64,000 nucleotides of DNA from an uncultured Duodenibacillus sp. (lineage in GTDB: Bacteria; Pseudomonadota; Gammaproteobacteria; Burkholderiales; Burkholderiaceae_F), in NCBI GenBank assembly GCA_944390745.1, contig CALXQK010000005.1, forward strand, positions 1 through 64,000, in the 5' to 3' direction. The notes below the pieces were generated by a model. The model worked only from the letters and a program-made list of their open reading frames with translations, made no database searches and was not told where the DNA came from. Every line of letters starts with the position of its first letter. The first letter of the stretch is position 1. Shown here in pieces: positions 1 through 7,289 of this stretch. The position numbers were made by a program, and so were the translations under genes.

Positions 1-2
1 CC

Positions 3-644
3 CAAGCTTCTTCACAAGCACTCACGCGCGCGCACGTACGCGCGTCGGATCTGATTTATCCGATATCCGATTCTGATCCGATCGGATCAGATCAGATCGG
101 TAATCAGTGGATCGATGCATTGCGCGCGCGAGGGTTTGCCGAAGGGCAGCTGCGGAAAGCCCAGAAGGAATTTGAGGTTTTGATCCAGGGAGGCCTGTCC
201 TTGGAGCAGCTTCAGGTTGTGGCTGATCGCGTGATCGCCAACAAGCCTGGCGATTTTGCCTATGCCGTTCGCTACTTGCTCACAGCCTGCACGAACGAAT
301 TGGCCGCGGCCAAGGCGGGTTCTCCTTCGGTGGGCAAACCCAACGGCGGTCTCGTCAAGGCTGCGCCGGTAGTTGCTCCCAAGAAAACGGTGGACGAGGA
401 AGTCGCTGAGATGCAGCGTCTCCTGCAGCGAGGGGCGCATCCGTTTTGTTTTCCGGACCAGGAGCAACCAGCGGTGCAGCGGGTCCTCGAACAAGCGCGC
501 GACGAATGGCTTTTGGCTGGCAAAGCCGTGGAAGGCATTAGTCCCGCAGGCAGACCCGTGCGCGACCTGAGGGCTGCCAAACAAGTCAAGTACTACGGAG
601 TGGAAGATGCAAAAGCGCGAATTGCAAAGCAGCGCCGCAGCTGA
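3..644 (+). CDS. Replication-associated protein of the mobile element, 5' partial
   Basis: The reading frame is open from base 3, so the gene enters from outside the window; the TTG at 120 is only an internal codon. The visible 213 residues have a helical middle part (a WIDALRARGF stretch, then a second helix-rich block near VIANKPGDFAY) and a Lys/Arg-rich tail. It overlaps the next gene, a DnaC-like loader, by 38 bp. Position directly before a helicase loader and parAB suggests a replication initiator or DnaT-like primosome protein, as on plasmids and ICEs. That role is inferred from context; no family motif is certain. The stretch from about base 48 to 101 is built from GATC/CGAT repeats and encodes a low-complexity Asp/Ser/Ile-rich segment. 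Confidence 0.6.
   Translation, partial: QASSQALTRAHVRASDLIYPISDSDPIGSDQIGNQWIDALRARGFAEGQLRKAQKEFEVLIQGGLSLEQLQVVADRVIANKPGDFAYAVRYLLTACTNELAAAKAGSPSVGKPNGGLVKAAPVVAPKKTVDEEVAEMQRLLQRGAHPFCFPDQEQPAVQRVLEQARDEWLLAGKAVEGISPAGRPVRDLRAAKQVKYYGVEDAKARIAKQRRS
73..90. repeat. 18-bp perfect palindrome in a GATC-rich cluster
   Basis: CTGATCCGATCGGATCAG reads the same on both strands. It sits among several further GATC/CGAT words between about 48 and 116, within the open frame of the partial replication gene. It may be a protein-binding or origin-type site, or only low-complexity coding sequence. Confidence 0.5.
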
Positions 645-1422
645 TCGGCTGTGCCGGTCGGCGTACTGCGAGAAACACGGCGACTACGTCGAAGCTGGGC
701 GGAAAGTCTTTGGACGCGTCATTTGGTTTGGCTGCGCGAAATGCCAGGAGGAGGAGCGCAAACGCCAGGAGATGCTTCAAAAGCTCGAAGAAGCACGAGG
801 ACATGCTTGGAGCTATCGGCTGCTTTTTGGAGAGTGGCTTCCCAAAGCCTTCGACTTCCCACTCGAAAACTTCGAGGTGCTCGATGCAGCCATGGGAGAC
901 GCCTACTGCGCGGCTGAGGAATACGTACGCAATTTCTATCGCTACCGGAGCGAAGGACGAGGCTTGTTTCTCACGGGCACGGCCGGCACCGGCAAGACCA
1001 AACTCGCTTGCGCAGTGCTCAAGTCGCTTTTTCCGGACGTTGTCGGTTGCTACGTCACGCTGAGCGACTTGGGGGACCGTGTTCGTCAAACGTGGAGAAG
1101 TTTAAGCGGGGAAAGCGCTCCCTTTACCGAAGCGCAGCTTTTGAACGCGGTCTATCGAGCCCCGCTTTTGGTGCTCGACGAAATCGGAACGATTGCTAAG
1201 CCCCAGGACGGTGAGCTGCTTTTCAAGGTGATCAACACACGCTACAGCAACCTGCTGCCGACGATCGGCATTTCCAACCTCAGTTTGAAGGAGCTCTGCA
1301 GCCTCTATAGCGAGCGTCTCAGTCGCCGAATGGAGGAAAGAAACCAGACGATCGTCTTCGACTGGACGCCTTGGCAAGAGCGCAAAAAACAGAACGAAAA
1401 CGGATTTTCATCAGGAAGGTGA
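607..1422 (+). CDS. DnaC-like AAA+ helicase loader
   Basis: This 271-residue ATPase probably loads the replicative helicase for the mobile element. A Cys/His cluster (C21, H24, C43, C46) precedes the AAA+ core and may bind zinc. Walker A GTAGTGKT lies at residues 124-131, Walker B LLVLDE at about 187-192, and a sensor-1-like IGISN follows. These features and the length fit the DnaC/IstB ATPase group found on phages and ICEs. GGAG six bases before ATG 607 supports the start. The gene overlaps the preceding replication gene and is followed after three bases by the next gene, so they form one operon. IstB is less likely because no IS21 transposase is adjacent. Confidence 0.8.
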   Translation: MQKRELQSSAAADRLCRSAYCEKHGDYVEAGRKVFGRVIWFGCAKCQEEERKRQEMLQKLEEARGHAWSYRLLFGEWLPKAFDFPLENFEVLDAAMGDAYCAAEEYVRNFYRYRSEGRGLFLTGTAGTGKTKLACAVLKSLFPDVVGCYVTLSDLGDRVRQTWRSLSGESAPFTEAQLLNAVYRAPLLVLDEIGTIAKPQDGELLFKVINTRYSNLLPTIGISNLSLKELCSLYSERLSRRMEERNQTIVFDWTPWQERKKQNENGFSSGR

Positions 1423-1425
1423 ACG

Positions 1426-1962
1426 ATGACGAATAACTTCAGAAAACCTACGCGCCTCACGACCCGCATTGAAAAGGCAACCTTGGTTGCAATCGAACTG
1501 CTTCATCCGAACTTGGAGCATGAGCTTGCACCGATTTCCTCGCGGCAGCTCCTTGACAGCGTGCAGCACAGCATGCCCAACGACCAGGTCACCGAAAGCG
1601 AACTGTTGGTCGCAGTAAACAAGCTCCATCAGAAGGGCCAATTGTCGGAACTGCAGATTCAAGCTTCGCCCGAAGACGGCAGCCTCGTATTCCTCGTGCG
1701 GGGCAGCAATTACGCCGAGCGCTCACGCGGCTACAAGCAGTCGTGGCGCAGAAAGTACACGTCCTACGGACTCAAGTACACCATTGTGTTTCTGACGCCC
1801 GAACAGGCGGAGCTCGTGCAGCGACTTCACAGCGCGAATCTCGCCCGGTGTAAGGCTGCTATCGCCAGAGATGCCAACGCCAAGTTAGCCGCTGCGGTGC
1901 AGCCCGTGGAAGATGCAGCCACGCAGGCTTTGAAGTCTGCCGTGATGGCGATCGGAGGTTGA
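1426..1962 (+). CDS. Hypothetical protein of the replication/partition operon
   Basis: The family of this 178-residue protein is not recognised. It starts with a basic segment, has a central helical part that could be a winged-helix fold (around SSRQLLDSVQHS), a basic stretch (SWRRKYTSYG), and ends in an Ala-rich helix. An AGGAAGG ribosome site precedes ATG 1426. It lies between the helicase loader and parA with almost no spacing, so it is probably part of the replication or partition machinery. That assignment is contextual only. Confidence 0.55.
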   Translation: MTNNFRKPTRLTTRIEKATLVAIELLHPNLEHELAPISSRQLLDSVQHSMPNDQVTESELLVAVNKLHQKGQLSELQIQASPEDGSLVFLVRGSNYAERSRGYKQSWRRKYTSYGLKYTIVFLTPEQAELVQRLHSANLARCKAAIARDANAKLAAAVQPVEDAATQALKSAVMAIGG

Positions 1963-1963
1963 G

Positions 1964-2788
1964 ATGAAGAGACTTGCGATCATGAATGAAAAGGGCGGTG
2001 TCGGAAAGTCGATGGTGGCCTGTCAATTCGCCTTTTACGCTGCTCTCAAGCGCGGGCTGCGTGTCTTGGTGCTCGATTTCGATCAGCAAGGCAACACGAC
2101 CAACACGCTCACGCATTCGGGCAAATGCTGCGTCGCTGCTGTTTCGACTGGAAAGCTCCTTGTGAGCGCTGAAATTCCGAGCGCCGAAGAGCTTGATTCT
2201 CCTTTCGTGCTGATGCCAGCCGACAACTATTTGGTACAGCTCGAGCGCACGGGGGTAACAAATCATCAGACGTTCATTCTCAACGTCAACAACGCGTTGG
2301 AGACGCTTGACGATCAGTTCGATCTCTGCGTCATCGACACCAACCCGTCGCCTGATGTGCGGGCCACGGCTGCGATGGCAAACGCCACGCATGTCCTTGC
2401 TCCGCTGGAGCTCAAGCAAGAGTCGCTTGACGGCGTCTTTGAGCTTCTCAACAAGGTGCACGGCATACAGGAGAGCTTGAACCCGGAACTGCAGCTTTTG
2501 GGCCTGCTACCGAATTTGGTCGAAAAGAAGCCCTATCAGATTGCCGGGCTCAATGCGCTTCTCTCCGGAGCCGGGAAATTCCTTTTCAAGCTAGCGAGCG
2601 GCAAACCCGCGGCGATTCCCAATGCAGCGGCCATTGCCGAAGCCCAGGGGGACGGTCGGCCGCTATGGGAAGGGCCGCGCACGAAGGTCGAGCGCGTGTC
2701 GGGCATTTGCCGTCAGGTATGGGAAGCCATGGCCGACCAAATGGGACTTGAGAACCGAGCCGATCAACAATCGCAGGAGAAAGCGTGA
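1964..2788 (+). CDS. parA: ParA-family partition ATPase
   Basis: This 274-residue deviant-Walker ATPase segregates low-copy replicons with ParB. The deviant Walker A motif KGGVGKS is at residues 10-16, followed by the LDFDQQGN block typical of ParA/MinD proteins and a CVIDTNPSP Walker B region. GGAGG precedes ATG 1964. The stop TGA shares a base with the parB ATG, so the two are probably translationally coupled. Presence of parAB in an integrated island indicates an element that can exist as a plasmid-like circle, such as an ICE. Confidence 0.9.
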   Translation: MKRLAIMNEKGGVGKSMVACQFAFYAALKRGLRVLVLDFDQQGNTTNTLTHSGKCCVAAVSTGKLLVSAEIPSAEELDSPFVLMPADNYLVQLERTGVTNHQTFILNVNNALETLDDQFDLCVIDTNPSPDVRATAAMANATHVLAPLELKQESLDGVFELLNKVHGIQESLNPELQLLGLLPNLVEKKPYQIAGLNALLSGAGKFLFKLASGKPAAIPNAAAIAEAQGDGRPLWEGPRTKVERVSGICRQVWEAMADQMGLENRADQQSQEKA

Positions 2789-3894
2789 TGGCACTGGACG
2801 TTTCGAGACTCAAGGCAATGACGGAAGGCTATTCCTCGCTCGGACACCAACCCGGCAACAGCGTGTTGGAGATTGCGCTTGACAGAATCGAGCGTGACGA
2901 GTCGCAGCCGCGAAAGAACTTTGACGAGGACACGCTGCGTGACCTTGCGGAGTCCATTGAGACCTATGGCTTGCTGCAGCCCATCGTTGTTCGCAAAAAA
3001 CCGAACGCCCTGGACCGCTACATCATCGTTGCGGGCGAACGTCGATACCGCGCTTCACAGCTGCTCAAGGCCCGCACGATCAAAGCGGTGCTGTTGGATA
3101 CAGAGCACGACGACGCAGAGCTCGGCTATCTGCAGGTGATTGAAAACATCAAGCGTGATGCGCTCACGATGGCTGAACTCGCAGACTTCATTGCGAGCCG
3201 AATCGCCGCGAAAGAAACGGCTGTTTCGATCGGCAAGAAGCTGGGGATTTCCAAGCCGCAGATGACGCGATACGCCGCCTGGGCGGAGATGCCGGAGAGT
3301 ATTCGCGAACTCATTCGTTCGCAGAAAGTTCCTTCGATCAAGATCGCTTACGAGCTCTATCGCAAGTGGAAAGAAACGCCGGAGGCCGTTGAAGCCGCCA
3401 TTTCGGAAGCGGCGGAAGACTTCGAGTGGACGATGACGGCGGTCAAGATGATCGGCAACGCACCTGAGGTCGAAGAGACCGACACCTTGGCTGCAGAAAG
3501 TTTAGAAGCTCACCCAGACTTGGAAGTCGAAGGTGGTCCGGAAGAGCCCCAAGCTGCGGAGACTGAAGAAACGGGTGCGCAATGGAATGCCGGTGCTGAC
3601 GAAAACGAGGAGTCGGCGTCTTTTGAGTCTTCACCCGATTTCGAAGAGGAGAGCGGCGTAGCGGAGCTGTCTTTTGAAGAGGCGTCCGCTGAAACGGGTG
3701 ACGAGCGTTTATCAGGAAAACGGCTTCCTTGCGTCGTGGTCGCGATCGACGGACGCGAAGCGGCCTTGATTCTCAAGCAACCAGCCGACGGTTTCGTGAC
3801 GGTGAAGTTTCTCGATGAGGATGATGCCGAGGCCATCGACGTCGAAGTTGAACGCGTGCGTTTGCTGAGGGTGGACGATGGACAAGGCAACTGA
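2788..3894 (+). CDS. parB: ParB-family partition protein
   Basis: ParB proteins bind centromere-like sites and, in many families, CTP. The N-terminal domain shows GERRYRA at residues 83-89 and an ENIKRD box near residue 115, followed by a helix-turn-helix (KKLGISKPQMTRY). A strongly acidic Glu-rich linker (roughly residues 225-310) leads to a small C-terminal beta-rich domain, an uncommon arrangement compared with chromosomal ParB. I chose ATG 2788, with AGGAGA seven bases upstream, over the GTG at 2785. The 3' end overlaps the next gene by 17 bp. Confidence 0.9.
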   Translation: MALDVSRLKAMTEGYSSLGHQPGNSVLEIALDRIERDESQPRKNFDEDTLRDLAESIETYGLLQPIVVRKKPNALDRYIIVAGERRYRASQLLKARTIKAVLLDTEHDDAELGYLQVIENIKRDALTMAELADFIASRIAAKETAVSIGKKLGISKPQMTRYAAWAEMPESIRELIRSQKVPSIKIAYELYRKWKETPEAVEAAISEAAEDFEWTMTAVKMIGNAPEVEETDTLAAESLEAHPDLEVEGGPEEPQAAETEETGAQWNAGADENEESASFESSPDFEEESGVAELSFEEASAETGDERLSGKRLPCVVVAIDGREAALILKQPADGFVTVKFLDEDDAEAIDVEVERVRLLRVDDGQGN

Positions 3895-4468
3895 CAGCGC
3901 CGTGCTTTCTCTTCGCCTTCAAGACGCAGCGTTGGCGGAACTGACCGAACGTGCGCAATGTGCGGGGAAGACGCGCTCTCGCTTTGCAAGGGAACTCATC
4001 ATGAAGGCGTTGTCGGTTTCCTCTCCTGTCAGAACGGTCTTTCGGACGGTGGACGAGGAGGAACTGATTAAGCCGCATGCGCTCAAGCTGCTACTCAAAG
4101 AAAGTGAAAATGAAGCGCTCATGCGCATTGCGGCGGCTCAAGGCGTCAGTCGGCAGCAACTTGTGATCGGTCTCATTCGAATGGTGGCTGCATCAGAACC
4201 GCAGTTCACCAAAGACGAGACGCAGGCTCTCTATGCGGCGACCTGGGAGCTGCGCAAGATCGGCGTGAACATCAATCAGATTGCGAAGCGCTTGAACGAA
4301 GAAGCCAAAGCCGGTCGTCTACGCGGAACCGAAGCCGCGCAGTTCCTCAAGCTTTCGACGGCATTGACGAACCGCATGGAGCACGTCGTCGGAAAGGTTG
4401 GCGACCTCGTCAAGGCAAGCCGCGCACGCTGCAAGCTCGTTGAAATCGTGCGGAAGGACCAGCCATGA
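3878..4468 (+). CDS. MobC-like mobilisation accessory protein
   Basis: The 196-residue protein has an N-terminal part compatible with a ribbon-helix-helix DNA-binding fold. Near residue 130 it carries the LRKIGVNINQIAKRLN motif typical of bacterial MobC/relaxosome accessory proteins, which help a relaxase nick oriT. Neither a relaxase nor a type IV secretion gene lies in the window; they may lie to the left. The gene overlaps both parB and the following small gene, so it belongs to the same transcript. Confidence 0.7.
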   Translation: MDKATDSAVLSLRLQDAALAELTERAQCAGKTRSRFARELIMKALSVSSPVRTVFRTVDEEELIKPHALKLLLKESENEALMRIAAAQGVSRQQLVIGLIRMVAASEPQFTKDETQALYAATWELRKIGVNINQIAKRLNEEAKAGRLRGTEAAQFLKLSTALTNRMEHVVGKVGDLVKASRARCKLVEIVRKDQP

Positions 4469-4737
4469 AAAAAGAGACGTTGCTCGCACTTGCAGCGGGC
4501 TTTCGAGAAGCCAATCCGCAGCTTTCTGGGCATGGATTTGTGACGATCTACAAGGGGATGGTCACCGGGTGGAAACGGACGCTGGATCGCCCAGAGACAG
4601 AGGTTCCTGGAGCCTATGCTGTAGGAGCGGATGCAAGTATTTTTCGTGCTTGCGACGGGGAGCATGAGCACGGTGCTCGTGCGTTTCTCCCTGCTACGAA
4701 CGAATGCTTGAACGCGGACGAAGAGTGCGCTGAATGA
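4465..4737 (+). CDS. Small hypothetical protein
   Basis: A 90-residue protein starting in an ATGA overlap with the stop of the MobC-like gene, so it is probably translated by coupling. No family is recognised. It has a Gly/Trp-containing middle (KGMVTGWKR) and an acidic, Cys-containing end. It is the last gene of the backbone operon before the RNA locus. Confidence 0.5.
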   Translation: MKKETLLALAAGFREANPQLSGHGFVTIYKGMVTGWKRTLDRPETEVPGAYAVGADASIFRACDGEHEHGARAFLPATNECLNADEECAE

Positions 4738-4807
4738 TCGCAGGCATGCCGCAGAAGCTCGGAGCATCTATCAAGCGATGGCGGAGCATCAATTCACGCC
4801 AACGGTC

Positions 4808-4837
4808 TTGACAATGCAAGGGACCGCTAGGCATACT
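4808..4837 (+). promoter_or_regulatory. Sigma-70-type promoter of the small RNA
   Basis: TTGACA (4808-4813) is separated by 18 bp from CATACT (4832-4837), predicting a start near 4844. It lies about 70 bp after the backbone operon and just before a run of hairpins ending in a terminator, with no open frame between, so it most likely drives a non-coding RNA. Confidence 0.55.
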
Positions 4838-4843
4838 TCAAGC

Positions 4844-4936
4844 CAAGTCCTCCGTGAAAGCGACGGAGGCCGGGCCTAGGAAACCCGAACCAGTGGCGTG
4901 AGCCGCATTATGGAGTTGTTCTCCGCGGCTTTTTTC
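4844..4936 (+). ncRNA. Candidate structured small RNA of the mobile element
   Basis: Three hairpins lie between a promoter and a T-run. The first has a 7-bp stem CCTCCGT/ACGGAGG (4849-4855 with 4863-4869) and the loop GAAAGCG. The second has CGGG/CCCG (4871-4874 with 4884-4887) closing the nine-base loop CCTAGGAAA. The third, AGCCGC/GCGGCT (4901-4906 with 4925-4930) with an inner GGAG/CTCC stem, is followed by six T and acts as a terminator. No coding frame fits. The same nine-base loop recurs in the leader of the next gene, which suggests a pairing partner. No known family is recognised; part of the region could alternatively be oriT. Confidence 0.55.
4901..4935 (+). terminator. Intrinsic terminator of the small RNA
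   Basis: AGCCGC pairs with GCGGCT, with an inner GGAG/CTCC stem, and TTTTTT follows directly at 4930-4935. Confidence 0.7.
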
Positions 4937-4942
4937 ATGCCT

Positions 4943-5129
4943 GCTAGTTCCTCATTTTTGAGGTGCTAGCGCAATTCAAGCACTTCAATGTGCAGATCTC
5001 CATTATGGGAGAGGCTTGCGGGTCAGCTTCGTGCTGGGCCGTGCCACTGGACGGTTTTCCTACCCCGCAATGCCTCGCCCGCCACCCTAGGAAAGTGGCC
5101 CGAGGAAGTTTTTTCCAGTGGAGACTGCT
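4943..5129 (+). ncRNA. Structured 5' leader of the Rha-type gene
   Basis: This leader holds a hairpin GCTAG..CCTCA/TGAGG..CTAGC (4943-4970). A three-way junction follows: outer stems GAGGC/GCCTC (5011-5015 with 5072-5076) and GCGGG/CCCGC (5018-5022 with 5064-5068) enclose the arms CAGC/GCTG and CCGT/ACGG. The next hairpin, GCCAC/GTGGC (5081-5085 with 5095-5099), has the loop CCTAGGAAA, identical to the loop in the upstream small RNA. A six-T run (5109-5114) lies 15 bp before the start codon. The arrangement resembles a cis-regulatory leader, but no riboswitch class is recognised. Confidence 0.5.
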
Positions 5130-5810
5130 ATGCAAGCTGTCATGAAAGGAAGCGCTGTACCGATCGTTGAGGTCGTCGACGGTGTTCCGACTGTACTTTC
5201 AACGAACGTTGCAGCTGTTTTCGAAAAACGTAACGACAACGTTATCCGTGACATTGAAGAAATACTGCGTACTCTGCCCGAAGATCGCAAGGGCAATTTC
5301 ATTGAGACGCAGATTGAGCGCCCCAGCAACCTTGGACGCGGAACCGTAAAGAGCAAGGCTTATCGGCTGACCCGTGATGGTTTCACGTTTCTTGTCATGG
5401 GCTACACCGGCGAGAAAGCCGCGAGATTCAAGTGGGCTTACATCGACGAATTCAATCGACAGCAAGCCCTTCTCGAAAGCCAGGTCCTACCTCCGATGCA
5501 ATCCGAGCGAACGCTGATCGCGGGAGATTCGCTTGCTGAAAACGTGTTGCGGGGACTCTCCGGCCAAATGGATGCGGAGAACGTGGGCGACAAGCTCGTG
5601 ACTATTGGCACGGTGCTGCAGGTCGTCGGGGCCATTCAAAAGGTGCCCGCGTCGGGGCCGCAGCTGCAGGCCGCACTCAATGCGTTTCAGCTGGCGCTTG
5701 AGAAATTTTGTGACACTGATGAGTTAGAAAAGCAACGCCGCCGCAGCCTCAAGGCGCGCAATGCAGCCAGGGCGCGTTGGGATCGTATTCGCCAGGGAGG
5801 TGCCGAATGA
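5130..5810 (+). CDS. Rha-family phage-type regulatory protein
   Basis: This 226-residue protein carries an N-terminal Rha domain (about residues 8-105): it opens with a beta-rich VVDGVPTVLSTNVAAVF segment, then KRNDNVIRDIE, a RLTRDGFTFLVMGYTGEKAA block and FKWAYIDEFN. Rha proteins occur in phages and integrative elements and affect phage growth, but their biochemistry is poorly defined. The C-terminal part is helical and ends in a basic Arg/Lys-rich tail. I chose ATG 5130, with TGGAG at 5119-5123, over the GTG at 5118. The stop overlaps the next gene in an ATGA. A long structured leader precedes it. Confidence 0.75.
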   Translation: MQAVMKGSAVPIVEVVDGVPTVLSTNVAAVFEKRNDNVIRDIEEILRTLPEDRKGNFIETQIERPSNLGRGTVKSKAYRLTRDGFTFLVMGYTGEKAARFKWAYIDEFNRQQALLESQVLPPMQSERTLIAGDSLAENVLRGLSGQMDAENVGDKLVTIGTVLQVVGAIQKVPASGPQLQAALNAFQLALEKFCDTDELEKQRRRSLKARNAARARWDRIRQGGAE

Positions 5811-6139
5811 TGAGAGCAGAAATCACCCATCTTCCGATGTTTGACGAGTACGCCTTCATCGAGCAGCACGGTCAGGAACTCACGAGCGACGAGCTCGAAG
5901 TGCTTTCGGAGCGAATCGACAATCTTGATCGACATATCATTGCTTTCAACGATGCGGCGATCGACATGCTGCACCGCGCTATTTCTGATCGAGCCTTCGA
6001 AGAGGGTAGCGTCGTGGCGGCCAACCTCCTTGAACTACTTGCTGGAATGCAGCGGTACGTGTACCGGGCTCGCGAAGCGCTCGCAGAATGCGCGACCGAC
6101 GAGACACCGTCAGGGTTGACCTTCTTAAGCGATACGTGA
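5807..6139 (+). CDS. Small hypothetical protein coupled to the Rha-type gene
   Basis: A 110-residue acidic, largely helical protein of unknown family. AGGGAGG at 5794-5800 precedes ATG 5807, which overlaps the TGA of the Rha-type gene, so the two are co-translated. It is the last gene of the GC-richer backbone before the palindrome cluster and the AT-rich cargo. Confidence 0.5.
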   Translation: MMRAEITHLPMFDEYAFIEQHGQELTSDELEVLSERIDNLDRHIIAFNDAAIDMLHRAISDRAFEEGSVVAANLLELLAGMQRYVYRAREALAECATDETPSGLTFLSDT

Positions 6140-6150
6140 GCTCCCCGAAA

Positions 6151-6283
6151 AGTTTCCCCGGGAAACTATTCGACGGCCCTCAGAGGGATGAGGGTGGTTG
6201 TGGTGACTAGGGCAGGATCGCGAACTTGGGGCGAAACGTATACACGTCCGCCCAAGTTCGCCACAACCACCGCCGCTGGCGGT
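6151..6283. repeat. Palindrome cluster at the backbone/cargo boundary
   Basis: Three inverted repeats lie side by side. (1) AGTTTCCC-C-GGGAAACT at 6151-6167. (2) A nested structure: GGTGGTTGTGG (6193-6203) pairs with CCACAACCACC (6261-6271), enclosing CGAACTTGGG (6221-6230) with CCCAAGTTCG (6251-6260) and a central ACGT-ATAC-ACGT. (3) ACCGCC-GCT-GGCGGT at 6269-6283, whose left arm shares three bases with the right arm of structure 2, so the two cannot be fully formed together. Candidates are oriT, a single-strand origin or a recombination site. No coding frame fits. Confidence 0.6.
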
Positions 6284-6530
6284 CGAGTCATTACAGGCTC
6301 GGGTGATCTTGCCGTAAGTCGTGAACTGTTTTTTTTGTTAGGTATGGCACTTTGATGTGCGAGAAAACTCCTGTCAATTTTGAATGCATGTTTATCTAAC
6401 TTTTCACTGCGACAGGAAAGAAAAACTCGACTAGATGCATATCAAATGAGGTCACGGGAACGAAATATACAAGTTGTGTGCCGTAATCCGTAAGCGAAAA
6501 TTTGAGATGAAAAAAGGGTAATTAGATATG
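6284..6530. other. AT-rich intergenic sequence
   Basis: Apart from an eight-T run near 6330, I see no gene, clear promoter or hairpin here. Base composition shifts here from GC-rich backbone to AT-rich cargo. Confidence 0.5.
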
Positions 6531-7289
6531 CTAAGAATTATTTATGGTTAATGGGGCTGTCTCGGTTGAAAATATCGGATTCGACAAATAAGCATTTAAA
6601 TCTATGGCAGGAACCGTTCCAATTTTCTGTAATTCTTGGATAAAACGAATCATGAAGTAGATTAAAAAATTTTCATTTTGTGAAATTTTTATTTGAGACT
6701 CTTCTATAAAAAAGCATCCTCCATCGAGACAGCATCCGCAGTTGAGTTTACCAGCTCGTTCGTTGATGCATAATTTTTCGAAAAAGATTTTGTCGAATAA
6801 GTTGCTTTTACTGGATCTGTTGGCTAGAATTCCAAAGATTATTTCGTGTAATGACTTTGGTTCTAGTAATCCGTTTGCTGTAGGAATATTGGTTGAAGTT
6901 CGTTTGAGGGCTCTTAAACTCCTTGCTTTGTTTGCTGCATAGTCGATGTATTTATTGCTTATCTCTGGCTTCACTTCGAAGGCTGCATAAACACTTTCTG
7001 CAGGAACATATGTAATTCCATCACTCTGGAAAACTAAGTAGGAGTATTGTTGATCAAAAATTACAATATCCAACTGATCGCTAGAGCTGCCTTCACTATC
7101 GATTACGGTTGCTTTGGCAACTTTGTATCTTTTTGGTAGGTATTTTTCAAAGAATTGGATCCATGCGTTTTCAGAGTGATCCCCGTTATCTACGGGATGA
7201 AACATACATGAAGAAGTTTCGAGATCAATCTTCATTTTCTGTTGCTGGTTTTTGAATAAATTTGCAAGCTGAGAGTCTTTGTCAATCAT
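6531..7289 (-). CDS. DUF6602-like protein with PD-(D/E)xK-type pattern
   Basis: This 252-residue protein resembles DUF6602 proteins. Residues 71-79 (D..DIVIFD, with D74 and D79) and 102-107 (AAFEVK, with E105 and K107) give the D...ExK spacing of PD-(D/E)xK nucleases, separated by a beta segment. A Cys cluster (CGCC near residue 180) could bind metal. It is the last gene of the minus-strand defence operon; its start overlaps the stop of the nucleotidyltransferase gene by 4 bp, so the two are coupled. A nuclease role is inferred from the pattern and the neighbourhood. It lacks a visible SAVED or other nucleotide-sensor domain. Confidence 0.65.
   Translation of the reverse strand: MIDKDSQLANLFKNQQQKMKIDLETSSCMFHPVDNGDHSENAWIQFFEKYLPKRYKVAKATVIDSEGSSSDQLDIVIFDQQYSYLVFQSDGITYVPAESVYAAFEVKPEISNKYIDYAANKARSLRALKRTSTNIPTANGLLEPKSLHEIIFGILANRSSKSNLFDKIFFEKLCINERAGKLNCGCCLDGGCFFIEESQIKISQNENFLIYFMIRFIQELQKIGTVPAIDLNAYLSNPIFSTETAPLTINNS

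Noticed and set aside
5041..5110. Resemblance of the rha leader to a cobalamin riboswitch (CCCCGCAA word)
   Set aside because: The B12 box and the rest of the conserved core are absent, and the downstream gene has no cobalamin link.
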